Part shown: one piece after another, positions 39,600 through 48,936 of the stretch
How positions within the stretch are numbered: position 1 is the stretch's first letter
How the letters are laid out: the number at the start of each line of letters is the position of its first letter
NCBI RefSeq assembly: GCF_000221045.1
Contig: NC_015856.1
Location: 4,422,542-4,486,541, forward strand
From: Collimonas fungivorans Ter331
GTDB lineage: Bacteria > Pseudomonadota > Gammaproteobacteria > Burkholderiales > Burkholderiaceae_D
Length of the DNA stretch: 64,000 nucleotides
Reading direction: 5' to 3'
Position numbers and translations under genes: made by a program
The notes under the pieces: generated by a model
Told to the model about the DNA's origin: nothing
Seen by the model: only the letters and a program-made list of their open reading frames with translations
The model's database searches: none

Positions 39600-39868
39600 G
39601 TCGATCAGGCAATATCAGGGAGGAAAAGTCGCTATTTTACTCCAGCAGGCTCTGTCAAAACACCGTTTTCGGCGCATGGCGGGTCTCAAAACACAAGCGC
39701 CGAGACCAATATTCTACAGAGTAGGCTGCGTCGAATCCGTTAAAATGTCACTTTATACCCAAGAATGCACCCAAGATCGGCAATGAGCGATGACAGGTCA
39801 ATAAGGGCCGCAATCTCATTCGCAGTCTCATTGTTTATCAGGCAATTCTATTCACCGGAGATTTAAAC

Positions 39869-40795
39869 ATGTCCATGGACGACCGCGACGGCAAGATCTG
39901 GAAAGACGGCAAACTGATCGACTGGCGCGACGCCAATATCCACGTCCTGACGCATTCGCTGCACTACGGCATGGCAGTCTTCGAAGGCGTGCGCGCCTAC
40001 AAGACAGAGCAGGGTCCAGCGATTTTCCGCCTGAAGGAACATACCCAACGCCTGCTGAATTCTGCCAAGATCTTCCAGATGCAGGTGCCTTACGACCTGC
40101 AAACCCTGATTGACGCTCAAATCCAGGTGGTGCGCGAAAACCAGCTGGAATCCTGCTACATGCGGCCGCTGATCTGGATCGGCTCGGAAAAACTCGGCAT
40201 CGCGGCCAAGGGCAACACCGTGCATGTCGCCATCGCAGCCTGGCCGTGGGGCGCCTACCTGGGCGAAGACGGGCTGGCCAAAGGCATCCGCGTCAAGACT
40301 TCCTCGTTCAGCCGCCACCACGTCAATGTGTCGCTGGTGCGCGCCAAGGCCAGCGGTTATTACATCAATTCCATCCTGGCCAACCAGGAAGCGCTGACCG
40401 ACGGCTACGACGAAGCGCTGCTGCTGGATACCGACGGTTATGTATCGGAAGGTTCCGGCGAAAACGTGTTCATCGTCAAGAACGGCAAGATCTACACGCC
40501 CGACCTGGCCTCCTGCCTGGACGGCATCACGCGCGATGCGGTGCTGACCATGGCGCGCGACAGCGGCATCGAGGTGATCGAGAAACGCATCACCCGCGAT
40601 GAGGTGTATTGCAGCGACGAAGCCTTCTTTACCGGCACCGCGGCGGAAATCACGCCTATCCGCGAACTCGACAACCGCGCCATCGGCGAAGGCAAGCGCG
40701 GCCCAATCACCGAAAAAATGCAAACCATGTTTTTCGATGTGGTGGCAGGCAAGTCGGACAAATATCGGCACTGGCTTACCGTTGTCGGAAAATAA
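39869..40795 (+). CDS. ilvE: Branched-chain amino acid aminotransferase
   Basis: 308 residues, with GGAG eight bases before the ATG. A fold-type IV PLP enzyme: DANIHVLTHSLHYGMAVFEG, VRAYKTEQGPAIFRLKEHTQ, the PLP lysine in SLVRAKASGYYINSILANQE, DTDGYVSEGSGENVFIVKNG and DEAFFTGTAAEITPIRELDN. It makes leucine, isoleucine and valine from their keto acids. The small zinc-finger gene follows. Confidence 0.96.
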   Translation: MSMDDRDGKIWKDGKLIDWRDANIHVLTHSLHYGMAVFEGVRAYKTEQGPAIFRLKEHTQRLLNSAKIFQMQVPYDLQTLIDAQIQVVRENQLESCYMRPLIWIGSEKLGIAAKGNTVHVAIAAWPWGAYLGEDGLAKGIRVKTSSFSRHHVNVSLVRAKASGYYINSILANQEALTDGYDEALLLDTDGYVSEGSGENVFIVKNGKIYTPDLASCLDGITRDAVLTMARDSGIEVIEKRITRDEVYCSDEAFFTGTAAEITPIRELDNRAIGEGKRGPITEKMQTMFFDVVAGKSDKYRHWLTVVGK

Positions 40796-40851
40796 GCTAG
40801 CGCCAACATCACTTGGTTGCAAGTTAAGTAGAAGCAAATTTGGAGAAACAG

Positions 40852-41067
40852 ATGACTACAGTAGCAAATTCGGCAGCAAATACGCAAACCCCGGTTGAAC
40901 TCGACGGCAAGGACCTGCCGGCGCATTGCCCTAATCCGGCAATGCCGTTATGGTCTTCGCATCCGCGCGTGTTTCTGGAATTCGACAAGAGCAGCGGCAA
41001 CGCCAAATGCCCCTACTGCGGCACGCAGTACCGGCTGAAACCGGGCGCGGTGGTCAAGGGCCACTGA
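40852..41067 (+). CDS. Small CHCC-type zinc-finger protein
   Basis: 71 residues from the ATG with GGAGAA upstream. Ligand pattern: a Cys in PAHCPNPAMPLW, a His in SSHPRVFLEF, and CPYCGTQYRL. This fits the zf-CHCC family related to the small zinc subunit of respiratory complex I (NDUFS6). In betaproteobacteria this gene commonly follows ilvE. Its exact role is unknown. A terminator follows. Confidence 0.88.
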   Translation: MTTVANSAANTQTPVELDGKDLPAHCPNPAMPLWSSHPRVFLEFDKSSGNAKCPYCGTQYRLKPGAVVKGH

Positions 41068-41071
41068 TGAC

Positions 41072-41097
41072 AAAAGGGAGCCTGGCTCCCTTTTTTG
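41072..41097 (+). terminator. Intrinsic terminator after the ilvE-zinc-finger pair
   Basis: AAAAGGGAGC and GCTCCCTTTTTT form a stem with a very short loop and a six-T tail. Confidence 0.88.
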
Positions 41098-41163
41098 ATG
41101 GCAGCAAGGTATGGTTACAATTCGTGGTGACAATTCGTTCAACAGTTTGAGCACGGAGGCGAT

Positions 41164-41595
41164 ATGCCGCACGTCAAATTCATGCACGGCTCGGCCGAAG
41201 AAACCGAAACCGCTTTTTACGACGCCATGAGCCGCGCCGATATCGAGGCCATGATGGCGCTATGGGCGGACGACGACGAAATCGTCTGCATCCATCCGAA
41301 CGCGACGCGGCTGCATGGCCATGCCGCGATCAGGGCCGCTTTCGAAAGCCTGTTCGAGCGCGGCGGCGTGCACATCCGTGCGCGCCAGCTGCACGTGACG
41401 CATAATATGTCGACCAGCATCCATAACCTGGTGGAAGAGCTGCACCAGGCCAGCGAATCCGACCGGGAAATGCATATCCTGGCAACCAACATCTATATGA
41501 AGACGCCGCGCGGCTGGCGCATCGTGCTGCACCACGCCTCGGTCGCGCCGGGAGCAGCGCCGGAAGAAACCACTTCCAGCGCCACCCTGCATTGA
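41164..41595 (+). CDS. NTF2-like (SnoaL/DUF4440 type) protein
   Basis: 143 residues, GGAGG before the ATG. The NTF2-like cone fold is suggested by ETETAFYDAMSRADIEAMMA, LWADDDEIVCIHPNATRLHG, HAAIRAAFESLF and the closing strands HILATNIYMKTPRGWRIVLH with HASVAP. Members of this fold bind small ligands or act as simple enzymes; no specific activity can be assigned. It lies at the head of a run with the YheT-like hydrolase. Confidence 0.8.
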   Translation: MPHVKFMHGSAEETETAFYDAMSRADIEAMMALWADDDEIVCIHPNATRLHGHAAIRAAFESLFERGGVHIRARQLHVTHNMSTSIHNLVEELHQASESDREMHILATNIYMKTPRGWRIVLHHASVAPGAAPEETTSSATLH

Positions 41596-41618
41596 ACGAA
41601 CCACACTGAAGATTTTGT

Positions 41619-42590
41619 ATGCCTGCTGCTGCCTCACTTAGCTCCTACCCCGCGCCGCTATGGCTGCCGGGTGGCCATCTGCAAACCATTTACCCGGCCA
41701 CCTGCATCAGCAAGCCGGCAGTCGCGTTCAGGCGCGAACGCTGGGATACGCCAGACGGCGATTTCATCGACATCGATTTTGTCGACGGCAAGCCGGGACA
41801 GCCGCTAGTGGTGCTGTTCCACGGCCTGGAAGGTTCGTCCGGCAGCCATTACAGCCGCGCCCTGATGGCGCAACTGAGTACGCTGGGCTGGTCCGGAGCG
41901 GTGCCGCATTTTCGCGGCTGCTCCGGCGAAATCAACCAGGCGCCGCGTTTTTACCATTCCGGCGATGCCGAAGAGGTCGACTGGATATTGCGCCGCCTGG
42001 TCGCCAGCCGCACAACTAAACAATTTGGAAAACTCTACGCGACCGGCGTTTCGCTGGGCGGCAATGCGCTGCTGCGCTGGCTCGGCGAATCCCAGCACCA
42101 GGCCGAAATCGTCGACGCCGCCTGCGCGATTTCCGCGCCGCTCGACCTGGCCGGCGGCGGCGCGGCCCTGTCGCGCGGCTTCAACATGGTCTACACGCGC
42201 TCCTTCCTGCGCACCATGAAAAGCAAGTCGCTCGACAAGCTGCAGCAATTCCCGCGCCTGTTCGACCGCGAAAAAATGCTGGGCGCACGCAACCTGTACG
42301 AGTTCGACAATATCGTCACCGCGCCGCTGCACGGCTTCCGCGACACCGACGACTATTGGCATCGCGCCAGCGCCAAACTGGTGATCAACGACATCACGCT
42401 GCCGACGCTGGTACTGAACGCCCGCAACGACCCCTTCCTGCCGCCCCAGCACTTGCCGCCCAAGGCCGCCGCCAGCGTCACCCTGGAATATCCTGAACAA
42501 GGCGGCCATGTCGGCTTCGCCACCGGCGGCCCGCCCGGCCGGCTCGACTGGCTGCCGCAGCGCATGCTGCGTTTTTTGCAGGACAACTAA
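41619..42590 (+). CDS. Alpha/beta hydrolase, YheT family
   Basis: 323 residues. Family markers: LWLPGGHLQTIYPA at the start, the oxyanion region VLFHGLEGSSGSHYSRALM, VPHFRGCSGEINQAPRFYHS, the nucleophile elbow TGVSLGGNALLRWLGE, Asp in VLNARNDPFLPPQHLP and His in GGHVGFATGG. The catalytic Ser-Asp-His triad is therefore complete. YheT-type hydrolases act on esters but their substrates are poorly known. The next gene starts two bases after this stop. Confidence 0.9.
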   Translation: MPAAASLSSYPAPLWLPGGHLQTIYPATCISKPAVAFRRERWDTPDGDFIDIDFVDGKPGQPLVVLFHGLEGSSGSHYSRALMAQLSTLGWSGAVPHFRGCSGEINQAPRFYHSGDAEEVDWILRRLVASRTTKQFGKLYATGVSLGGNALLRWLGESQHQAEIVDAACAISAPLDLAGGGAALSRGFNMVYTRSFLRTMKSKSLDKLQQFPRLFDREKMLGARNLYEFDNIVTAPLHGFRDTDDYWHRASAKLVINDITLPTLVLNARNDPFLPPQHLPPKAAASVTLEYPEQGGHVGFATGGPPGRLDWLPQRMLRFLQDN

Positions 42591-42592
42591 GG

Positions 42593-43183
42593 ATGGACCA
42601 GATCGTCGCCCAAGCCATGCAAAAGTGGCCCAACGTCCCCCACTGCTACGGCTGGCTGGCGCTGGACGCGCGCGGCGCCTGGCGCATGCGCGACGAACAG
42701 GCGCAGCGCCACAAGCTGCCCGGCGACAAGATCATGCATACGGCGCTGGTGGGCTTCATCAACCGCAACTATGGCGCGGATGAAAACGGCTGCTGGTATT
42801 TCCAGAACGGCCCGCAGCGCGTGTATGTCGACCTCGAACTGACCCCCTACATCGCCCACACCGACCCGATGCAGGGTTTTGTCTTGCAAACCGGTGCAGC
42901 GATGGCCACTGTCGAATCCGTCATGATGACCGAACAAGGCCAGCTGCTGCTGATCGCCCCAGGCCAGCTCGCTGCGGTCGACGACCGTGACCTGGCGCAA
43001 TGCCTGGCCGATTTGCGCATGGACGGAAACACCATCAGCGATGAAGCCCTGCTCGACTGGATAGCGGCGCCGCAGCAAACCCTGACCTGGCAAAAATCAG
43101 GAACAACATTACCCGTCACACATATCGCCACGAAAAATATCGCCACCCATTTCGGTTTTACCCAACACCCCCGCCAGGTGTAG
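42593..43183 (+). CDS. Conserved hypothetical protein paired with the YheT-like hydrolase
   Basis: 196 residues. The start is two bases after the hydrolase stop, so the genes are co-expressed. The protein is soluble, with no signal or membrane segment. Conserved-looking blocks are WPNVPHCYGWLALDARGAWR, GFINRNYGADENGCWYFQNG and QRVYVDLELTPYIAHTDP. I recognise it as a betaproteobacterial DUF-type protein often next to YheT-like genes, but cannot name its family with certainty or give a function. The stop codon is directly followed by a REP-like inverted repeat. Confidence 0.75.
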   Translation: MDQIVAQAMQKWPNVPHCYGWLALDARGAWRMRDEQAQRHKLPGDKIMHTALVGFINRNYGADENGCWYFQNGPQRVYVDLELTPYIAHTDPMQGFVLQTGAAMATVESVMMTEQGQLLLIAPGQLAAVDDRDLAQCLADLRMDGNTISDEALLDWIAAPQQTLTWQKSGTTLPVTHIATKNIATHFGFTQHPRQV

Positions 43184-43244
43184 TTAAATGGGGTCAGAGT
43201 TTTTTTTCGCGGTCCTTTGCGAAAATTACTCTGACCCCATTTAA
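43184..43244. repeat. REP-like palindromic element (TGGGGTCAGAGT type)
   Basis: A 61-bp inverted repeat: TTAAATGGGGTCAGAGT at 43184-43200 and its exact complement at 43228-43244. An inner stem TTTTCGC/GCGAAAA lies around GGTCCTTT. This outer motif is familiar from many beta- and gammaproteobacterial genomes as a dispersed element linked to IS200-like (RAYT) transposases. No transposase is present here. Confidence 0.8.
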
Positions 43245-43270
43245 CGGACCACGGAGCACACGCCCGCACA

Positions 43271-44776
43271 TCAACGCTCTTTGGATGCAGCCAACTCCTC
43301 TTTCCACCGCTCCTGCAACTCCCTTTCCCGCGCATCAATCATAGACTGGTCATAAAACCCCGCATCCCCCGAATTCCGCGCAATCCGCAACTGATCCAGC
43401 GCCGCCGGCACACTCCCGGTCAACACATAAGATTCTGCCAAAGCCATATGCTGCAACGCCCGCTTGCCCTGCGCCGAATAGGCCTGGGCCAGCAGATCCT
43501 GCACATCCGCATCCTGGCGATACAGCCGGGCCTGCTCACGCAAATATTTGATAGCGTCGTCCAGTCTCTTGGAAGCAATCAGCGCCCGCGCATACTGATG
43601 CGCCAGCCCGCGCGACAGGGGATACTGGAGCTGTCCCTGCTGCACCAGTTTCAAGGCTTCCGCCTCGCGTTTGCTGGCCAGCATGATCTCAACGCCCAGG
43701 TCCGTCAGCACCAGGCTCTGCTTCGCCGGCAAAGCCGCCGCCACGGCCTGCTGCAGCAAATCCTCGGCCTTGTCGTAAGCGCCCTGCTTGAACGCCAGGA
43801 AAGCCATGCCATATTTAGCCGCAACAATCTGCTGCTTGGTATTCAGCTGCAGCTGCGCATCGAATACGATCTGGGCATCGCGCCGGCCCTGTTCGGTATC
43901 ATCCTGCAGCACCCGCACGCGAGCGCGTATCAGCTGGAAATCCAGACTATCGGCGCGCTGCCGGTAACGCTGCTCGCGGATCCGGGCCTCGATGTCGGCA
44001 ATCCGCTCGGTGGTCAGCGGGTGCGTCAGCAGATATGGTGGAACCACATCCGAATAATTGCGGGAAGCGGTCTGCATGCGCCCGAAAAAAGCCACCATGC
44101 CGCTGGTATCGAAACCGCCGGAATCCAGGATCGACAGCCCGATCCGATCCGCCTCACGCTCAGCATCGCGGCTGAAGTTCAACTGCCGCTGCATCGCCAG
44201 CCCGGTGCCGCCCATCATCACCGCCGCACCGGCATCGCCGCTGCCGCGCATCGCCAGCGCTCCCAGCAGCATGGACGCCAGCGCGATCATCGAATCCTGC
44301 TTCTGGCTACCCACCATGCGCGCGATATGGCGCTGCGCCACATGGCCGATTTCATGCGCGAGCACCGAAGCCAGCTCCGATTCACTCTGCGCCGCCAGCA
44401 GCAAGCCGGAATGAACGCCGATAAAACCGCCCGGCAAGGCAAACGCATTCAAGACCGGATCGCGCACCGCAAAGAAGAAAAAATCAAACCCCGCTTCGCC
44501 CCGCACCTCGGGCCGGGCGTTAACCAGGGTCCAGCCGAAATTGTTCAGGTATTCCAGCAGCGGCGCATCATTCAGGTAATCAGGATCGCGACGGATATCG
44601 TGCATTACCTCCTCGCCGAGCTTGCGCTCCATCAGCGGCGACAGCGATTCGCGCGAGGTGTCGCCCAGGGTGGGCAGGTTTTGCACCGCAAATGCAAGTT
44701 TCGCCGGCAGCACGCAGCAAGCGCTGATGAGCGCGGCAAGCAATATTCGCCTGGGTATTTGCAATGATCGATTCAT
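43271..44776 (-). CDS. M48-family metalloprotease with TPR tail (BepA-like)
   Basis: 501 residues. A signal peptide of about 31 residues ([19 protein letters not shown]). The zinc motif is HEIGH within [20 protein letters not shown], with the third ligand Glu in [14 protein letters not shown]. The front shows REVRG-type family text ([20 protein letters not shown]). The C-terminal half, from about 290, is helical and fits TPR repeats ([40 protein letters not shown]). This matches BepA/YfgC, a periplasmic protease and chaperone that checks outer-membrane assembly of LptD and other barrels. It is divergent from moaC. Confidence 0.9.
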   Translation of the reverse strand: MNRSLQIPRRILLAALISACCVLPAKLAFAVQNLPTLGDTSRESLSPLMERKLGEEVMHDIRRDPDYLNDAPLLEYLNNFGWTLVNARPEVRGEAGFDFFFFAVRDPVLNAFALPGGFIGVHSGLLLAAQSESELASVLAHEIGHVAQRHIARMVGSQKQDSMIALASMLLGALAMRGSGDAGAAVMMGGTGLAMQRQLNFSRDAEREADRIGLSILDSGGFDTSGMVAFFGRMQTASRNYSDVVPPYLLTHPLTTERIADIEARIREQRYRQRADSLDFQLIRARVRVLQDDTEQGRRDAQIVFDAQLQLNTKQQIVAAKYGMAFLAFKQGAYDKAEDLLQQAVAAALPAKQSLVLTDLGVEIMLASKREAEALKLVQQGQLQYPLSRGLAHQYARALIASKRLDDAIKYLREQARLYRQDADVQDLLAQAYSAQGKRALQHMALAESYVLTGSVPAALDQLRIARNSGDAGFYDQSMIDARERELQERWKEELAASKER

Positions 44777-44903
44777 TGAGTACTGGGTGGAGCCAAAATC
44801 ACGATGCTATGATACTAACAGAGGACAATTGTTCCACCGTCGGCATGTACCGACAGCCTGCAAAATTCGACCAGCGACTGCATCATCTACAGAAAATACC
44901 GCC

Positions 44904-45404
44904 ATGACCAATAAAACCCCTGTATCCGACAAGCTGACCCACTTTGACCAGACAGGCCAGGCTCACATGGTCGATGTCGGCGGCAAAAACGACACCCACC
45001 GCATCGCCGTCGCCAGCGGCTGCATCCGCATGAAGGCCGAGACATTGGCACTGATACAGTCGGGAACTGCAAAAAAAGGCGACGTGCTGGGAATTGCCCG
45101 CATCGCCGCCATCATGGCGACCAAACGCACCAGCGACCTGATCCCGCTGTGCCATCCGTTGGCGCTGACGCGGGTTACGGTCGACTTCAGCGTTGATGAC
45201 GCGGACAGTAGCATTACTTGCAATGCGCAGGCTGAGACTGTGGGCAAGACTGGAGTGGAGATGGAGGCGTTGACTGCGGTCCAGATTGGACTATTGACTA
45301 TTTATGACATGTGCAAGGCGGTGGACCGGGGAATGGTGATTACCAATGTGCGGGTAATGGAAAAACACGGCGGGAAGTCAGGAGATTGGACAGCCGGATC
45401 ATGA
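44904..45404 (+). CDS. moaC: Cyclic pyranopterin monophosphate synthase
   Basis: 166 residues from the ATG at MTNKTPVS; the frame is open far upstream but only this start gives the usual MoaC length. Motifs: [80 protein letters not shown] and [14 protein letters not shown]. It performs the second half of the first step of molybdenum cofactor synthesis with MoaA. No other mo genes are nearby. Confidence 0.97.
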   Translation: MTNKTPVSDKLTHFDQTGQAHMVDVGGKNDTHRIAVASGCIRMKAETLALIQSGTAKKGDVLGIARIAAIMATKRTSDLIPLCHPLALTRVTVDFSVDDADSSITCNAQAETVGKTGVEMEALTAVQIGLLTIYDMCKAVDRGMVITNVRVMEKHGGKSGDWTAGS

Positions 45405-45426
45405 ATCGCAGCTGTCTCTCCCATCG

Positions 45427-46920
45427 TCAGAAATAGCCGCCCAGCCAGATCCGCGGACGCAGCACCGGACCGGGATAAAGCTCTTTCTGCAGACTTTGCT
45501 CTTCATACAAAGACAGGTTACGGATTTCCGGCCACAATCCATTGCCAAGCAGCCAGATCAATACCAGCACGCCAATTGCGCCGCCTGCTCGCATCGCGAC
45601 AGACAAGCGCATTGTCGCCTCGGCTTGCGCCGGCCCAACCGAACAGATCCAGCCCCACGCACAACCGATATACAAGGCAATCCACAACTGGCTGCTAGGC
45701 ATCACGAACAGGCCCGACACCAATCCATCTACCAGGATAGCCACTCCACCGGTCAGCCATGCTGCAAGTATCAGTTGATTTCTTCCATCCGCCAAAGCCG
45801 GGTACCGGCGTGTCGCCAGCAATTTCTTAAAAGCCAAAGCGAGGGCAGCAGCCAGGCAAAGAAAGGCCGGAATGCCCCATTCGCAGGCGATCTGCAGTAT
45901 CCAGTTATGCGGGTGCGCGCCATTTTGCACAGTGCGTCCGAAATGAGCAAAATGCAAAGGTCCTGCTCCCAGCCATGGATGTGCCGCTATGATTTCCCAT
46001 GCTCGTACCCACAGCGACCAGCGACCAGAACCGGGGTTCTCCATGCTTCGGTCAACCAGGGAGAACAGGAGTCCGAATGGCTGCAAGCCAAGCGTGACGG
46101 GGATCAGCACATAAAGCAGCAGATACACGCCAAGTCCGAGCAACGCTGAATACAGCATCACCTTGCACCAGCGCACAGCCTCTTTCCGCAGGAATATCGC
46201 GGTCACAATCACGCCGGCCAGCATGCCGATAAAAGTGCCGCGCCCGGCCGTGACGAAAAGGAGCGCCCACCATATTGAAATGACGGCCCAGGAAAATATT
46301 CTCCTCTTTGCATCATTGCTACGAATCGCCAACAATCCCAGGAGCGGCAAGGTAGCGGTCTGGACATGATTAAGGAAGCGATAATTATCGAAACCGAGAA
46401 CCAGCACTTCCAGCTTTGGCTGGCCGCCGGTATTGATCACCGCGATATAGGTGATGATCTCCAGGAAAATATAGAGTGCGCATCCGAGGCCGCACAAGAG
46501 CAGTATCTTGTCCAGCAAGGCGTCGCCCTTGGTACGGATTTCGGATGCGATCAGCAGAGACATGACCGCCAGCGATAAAAAATTGGCCCATTCGAACAAA
46601 GCGTGGCGCGGCGAATAGGCGACAATGCTGGAGACTAGGCCAAACCCAAAGAACAGCGCCAAGAGAAACATCATGCGCGTATTCCATAAGCGCCGGATTC
46701 TTTCGCGACGGTACAAAATCAAGACGGCCGCGCCGAACAGGCCAGACAAGACCAAGCATAAAATTTCGAGGATGCGCTGGTTATCATGATAACCAGCGCC
46801 ATTTGCCAAGGCAAAAGGCCACAACGGGCCGACTGCGGCAACAAGGACCGCCAATATTGAAACAGATGGCCTGGGCGAACCAGCCGCCGGCGCAACCTGT
46901 GTAGCCTGAATACCTGTCAC
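45427..46920 (-). CDS. O-antigen ligase-like/PglL-type membrane protein
   Basis: 497 residues with a GTG start and GGA six bases ahead. About 11-13 membrane segments. The Wzy_C-type periplasmic loop is seen at GSGRWSLWVRAWEIIAAHPW, followed by LGAGPLHFAHFGR and GAHPHNWILQIACEWGIPAF; the HPHN and arginine residues match the active loop of O-antigen ligases and O-oligosaccharyltransferases. It could join lipid-linked sugar chains to a protein or to lipid A. It lies 31 bases downstream of a second, distinct ligase and close to pilA, so pilin or general protein O-glycosylation is the best guess. Confidence 0.82.
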   Translation of the reverse strand: MTGIQATQVAPAAGSPRPSVSILAVLVAAVGPLWPFALANGAGYHDNQRILEILCLVLSGLFGAAVLILYRRERIRRLWNTRMMFLLALFFGFGLVSSIVAYSPRHALFEWANFLSLAVMSLLIASEIRTKGDALLDKILLLCGLGCALYIFLEIITYIAVINTGGQPKLEVLVLGFDNYRFLNHVQTATLPLLGLLAIRSNDAKRRIFSWAVISIWWALLFVTAGRGTFIGMLAGVIVTAIFLRKEAVRWCKVMLYSALLGLGVYLLLYVLIPVTLGLQPFGLLFSLVDRSMENPGSGRWSLWVRAWEIIAAHPWLGAGPLHFAHFGRTVQNGAHPHNWILQIACEWGIPAFLCLAAALALAFKKLLATRRYPALADGRNQLILAAWLTGGVAILVDGLVSGLFVMPSSQLWIALYIGCAWGWICSVGPAQAEATMRLSVAMRAGGAIGVLVLIWLLGNGLWPEIRNLSLYEEQSLQKELYPGPVLRPRIWLGGYF

Positions 46921-46951
46921 ATCGGGTCCTTTGAAAAATCGGCAAATCTTC

Positions 46952-48691
46952 TTATTTTTTTAACGCGGCCTCTGTGACCCATTTTGAAAACCCTGCCAGA
47001 TTTTCGTTGTTGGCGTGGCTGGCGGCAAGCTTGACCATATCAAGCATTTCAGGCGCCTGGTCCGGAAATGTTTTTTGCATCCTCAGAAAAGTTACCTTTG
47101 CTTCTGCCTCATTGCCTGCCAGCGCCTGATAGATGCTTTGACGGGTAATCACTACGCTATTCACCGAAGTATTCAGCAAGCGTTGATTGAGTGCCATGTT
47201 TTCCGACAGATTATCGGTGCCCAGAACGCGCCCGGTGCTGTCTATATAGTCGGTATAAGGCTCAAGAAAGATCCGGCTTGGCATTTGCGCAATTTCTTTC
47301 AGCTCCGCTGCGTGCAGGCTCCTCGAATAAATGGCGGTACTTCTTCTACCATACAGGTCGGTCACGTAGATGGCTTCAAAAAATGCATAAAACAAGATCC
47401 CTGCTGCAACCAGGCCCATGGCCTTGACTAATACTTCGGTCAACCTCGAAGGAAATTTCAAGCGTACAGCCTTTGTCTCAAACATCCCGGCGAACACACC
47501 AAGCGGCAGCAAAAAATAGGCGTACCAGAGCGGAGAGTCCGCCAAACTGTCCAGGCTGAGAACAATCACAACACCCAGTACAAATAGTTTTTCAGGCGAC
47601 GCTGGAAACTTCAGCAGCCTCAGCAACCATAAAACGATAACAGACAGTAATGCGGCCGTGAAAAAAATGCCGGTTTCGGCGAGCAGCTGCAAGACAATAT
47701 TATGGACATGGTTCACTGGCAAGATATCTGCTCTCAGGAACTCGTAGGAACCCAGGCGCCCCCAGCCCACGCCAAACCACGGCGCTTCTAAAAACACCGA
47801 CCAGCCGACCTGCAACAACTTCAGATGCGCATTCCAGCTGCTGTTCAACCCTCGCGCGGCCGAAGTAATATCCATTACCGGCCAATGAAGCGCCGTGCGC
47901 ATCAGATAACCCTGCAGCAGGTACACAAACGGTATGGCGCAGAGCCATACCGAACGGCGGCTGGAGCCAGGCGCGGCCTTGCCATTCATTGGAAAGCGCC
48001 AGAACAGGATGCTTAAGCACACGACATAGATAAAACCGCTGCGCTGGCCGGTCAATATGATGCCGGCAAACAGGAAAAACACAAAAGGCAGATATGCCTT
48101 CAGCTGCAAGCTGCCGCGCGATAACAAATAATGGGCTGCGGCCCAGCCGATCGCCAAATACGTGGCTGCGTGACTGGCTTGCCCGATATTGCCGTAGAGG
48201 TCATGGCGGGGAAGCCTCGCCATCAAGAAAGGCATGTGGGAAAAATCCGGCCACAACAACTGCATGAACTGCGCCACCACGGTGTAAGCAGCGCCAAACG
48301 CCAGGAAAAACCCAAGCCATGCCAAACAACGCTCGACCAGATGGCGTTGGCGCAGCCAGTATCCCAATTGGACCACTGCACACAAGCTAACGAAGTAACA
48401 TATGGGTAAAAGCAGTTGCTGCAGATACTCTGGCGGCCAGACGAGCATTTGCATCGCTGCAAATGCTAGCAAGAGGCTCCCGGCGATGGAAATCATTGGT
48501 ATTATCGCGGCCTGGCGCGGACCATCCCCGTGAAAGCAGGCGACGATTAGCGCAGCCCACAGCCATAAAAACGACTGCCATTCGGCAAATAACGAAGAAA
48601 TCGGCGCGCCATGGAACGGCTGGATGAATGGCATTGAACATGCCAGGCCGAGCAAAACAAATATCGCGACGCTTGTGTCAATCCGTTTCAA
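46952..48691 (-). CDS. PglL/TfpO-like pilin glycosylation ligase candidate
   Basis: 579 residues. TTG start (MKRIDTSVAIFVLLGLACSM) with GGAG upstream. It has about 12 membrane segments, then a soluble C-terminal part of about 150 residues. The N-terminal FIQPFHGAPISSLFAEWQSF resembles the PglL_A region. The Wzy_C loop is APWFGVGWGRLGSYEF with NHVHNIVLQLLAETGIF, whose HxHN matches known O-oligosaccharyltransferases. It lies directly downstream of pilA beyond a terminator and two leader hairpins, which is the classic place of a pilin ligase gene. Substrate sugars are not encoded in the window. Confidence 0.85.
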   Translation of the reverse strand: MKRIDTSVAIFVLLGLACSMPFIQPFHGAPISSLFAEWQSFLWLWAALIVACFHGDGPRQAAIIPMISIAGSLLLAFAAMQMLVWPPEYLQQLLLPICYFVSLCAVVQLGYWLRQRHLVERCLAWLGFFLAFGAAYTVVAQFMQLLWPDFSHMPFLMARLPRHDLYGNIGQASHAATYLAIGWAAAHYLLSRGSLQLKAYLPFVFFLFAGIILTGQRSGFIYVVCLSILFWRFPMNGKAAPGSSRRSVWLCAIPFVYLLQGYLMRTALHWPVMDITSAARGLNSSWNAHLKLLQVGWSVFLEAPWFGVGWGRLGSYEFLRADILPVNHVHNIVLQLLAETGIFFTAALLSVIVLWLLRLLKFPASPEKLFVLGVVIVLSLDSLADSPLWYAYFLLPLGVFAGMFETKAVRLKFPSRLTEVLVKAMGLVAAGILFYAFFEAIYVTDLYGRRSTAIYSRSLHAAELKEIAQMPSRIFLEPYTDYIDSTGRVLGTDNLSENMALNQRLLNTSVNSVVITRQSIYQALAGNEAEAKVTFLRMQKTFPDQAPEMLDMVKLAASHANNENLAGFSKWVTEAALKK

Positions 48692-48731
48692 TTTTTCTCA
48701 ACTCCATTTGCCCTGGCACTTACCGCCAGAT

Positions 48732-48761
48732 GACCGGAAGTGGCTCGCCACGATTTCCGGT
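48732..48761 (-). promoter_or_regulatory. Leader hairpin before the pilin ligase gene
   Basis: GACCGGAA-GTGG and CCAC-GAT-TTCCGGTC form a 12-bp stem with a three-base bulge and CTCG loop. It is about 40 bases upstream of the TTG start and may affect translation or message stability. Confidence 0.5.
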
Positions 48762-48777
48762 CTTGTTCCTTTGAAGC

Positions 48778-48813
48778 ATTCGGCTCATTTTTCGATAGAA
48801 AAAATGGCCGAAT
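48778..48813 (-). promoter_or_regulatory. Second hairpin between pilA terminator and ligase gene
   Basis: ATTCGGC-T-CATTTTT pairs with AAAAATG-GCCGAAT (14 pairs, one bulge). It lies between the pilA terminator and the leader hairpin at 48732. Confidence 0.5.
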
Positions 48814-48853
48814 ATATTCCTATACTTCTTTGTTCTTAAAACCAAACCGACAG

Positions 48854-48886
48854 AAAAAAGCCCCTCACAAGAGGGGCTTTATCATG
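48854..48886 (-). terminator. Intrinsic terminator of pilA
   Basis: AGCCCCTC and GAGGGGCT pair around a 4-base loop; on the reverse strand the stem is followed by TTTTTTC. It lies about 50 bases after the pilA stop and separates pilA from the ligase genes. Confidence 0.9.
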
Positions 48887-48936
48887 AAAAAGGCTAAAGC
48901 TTCAGCCATCCACCATGGATATATCGCTAAATGATA

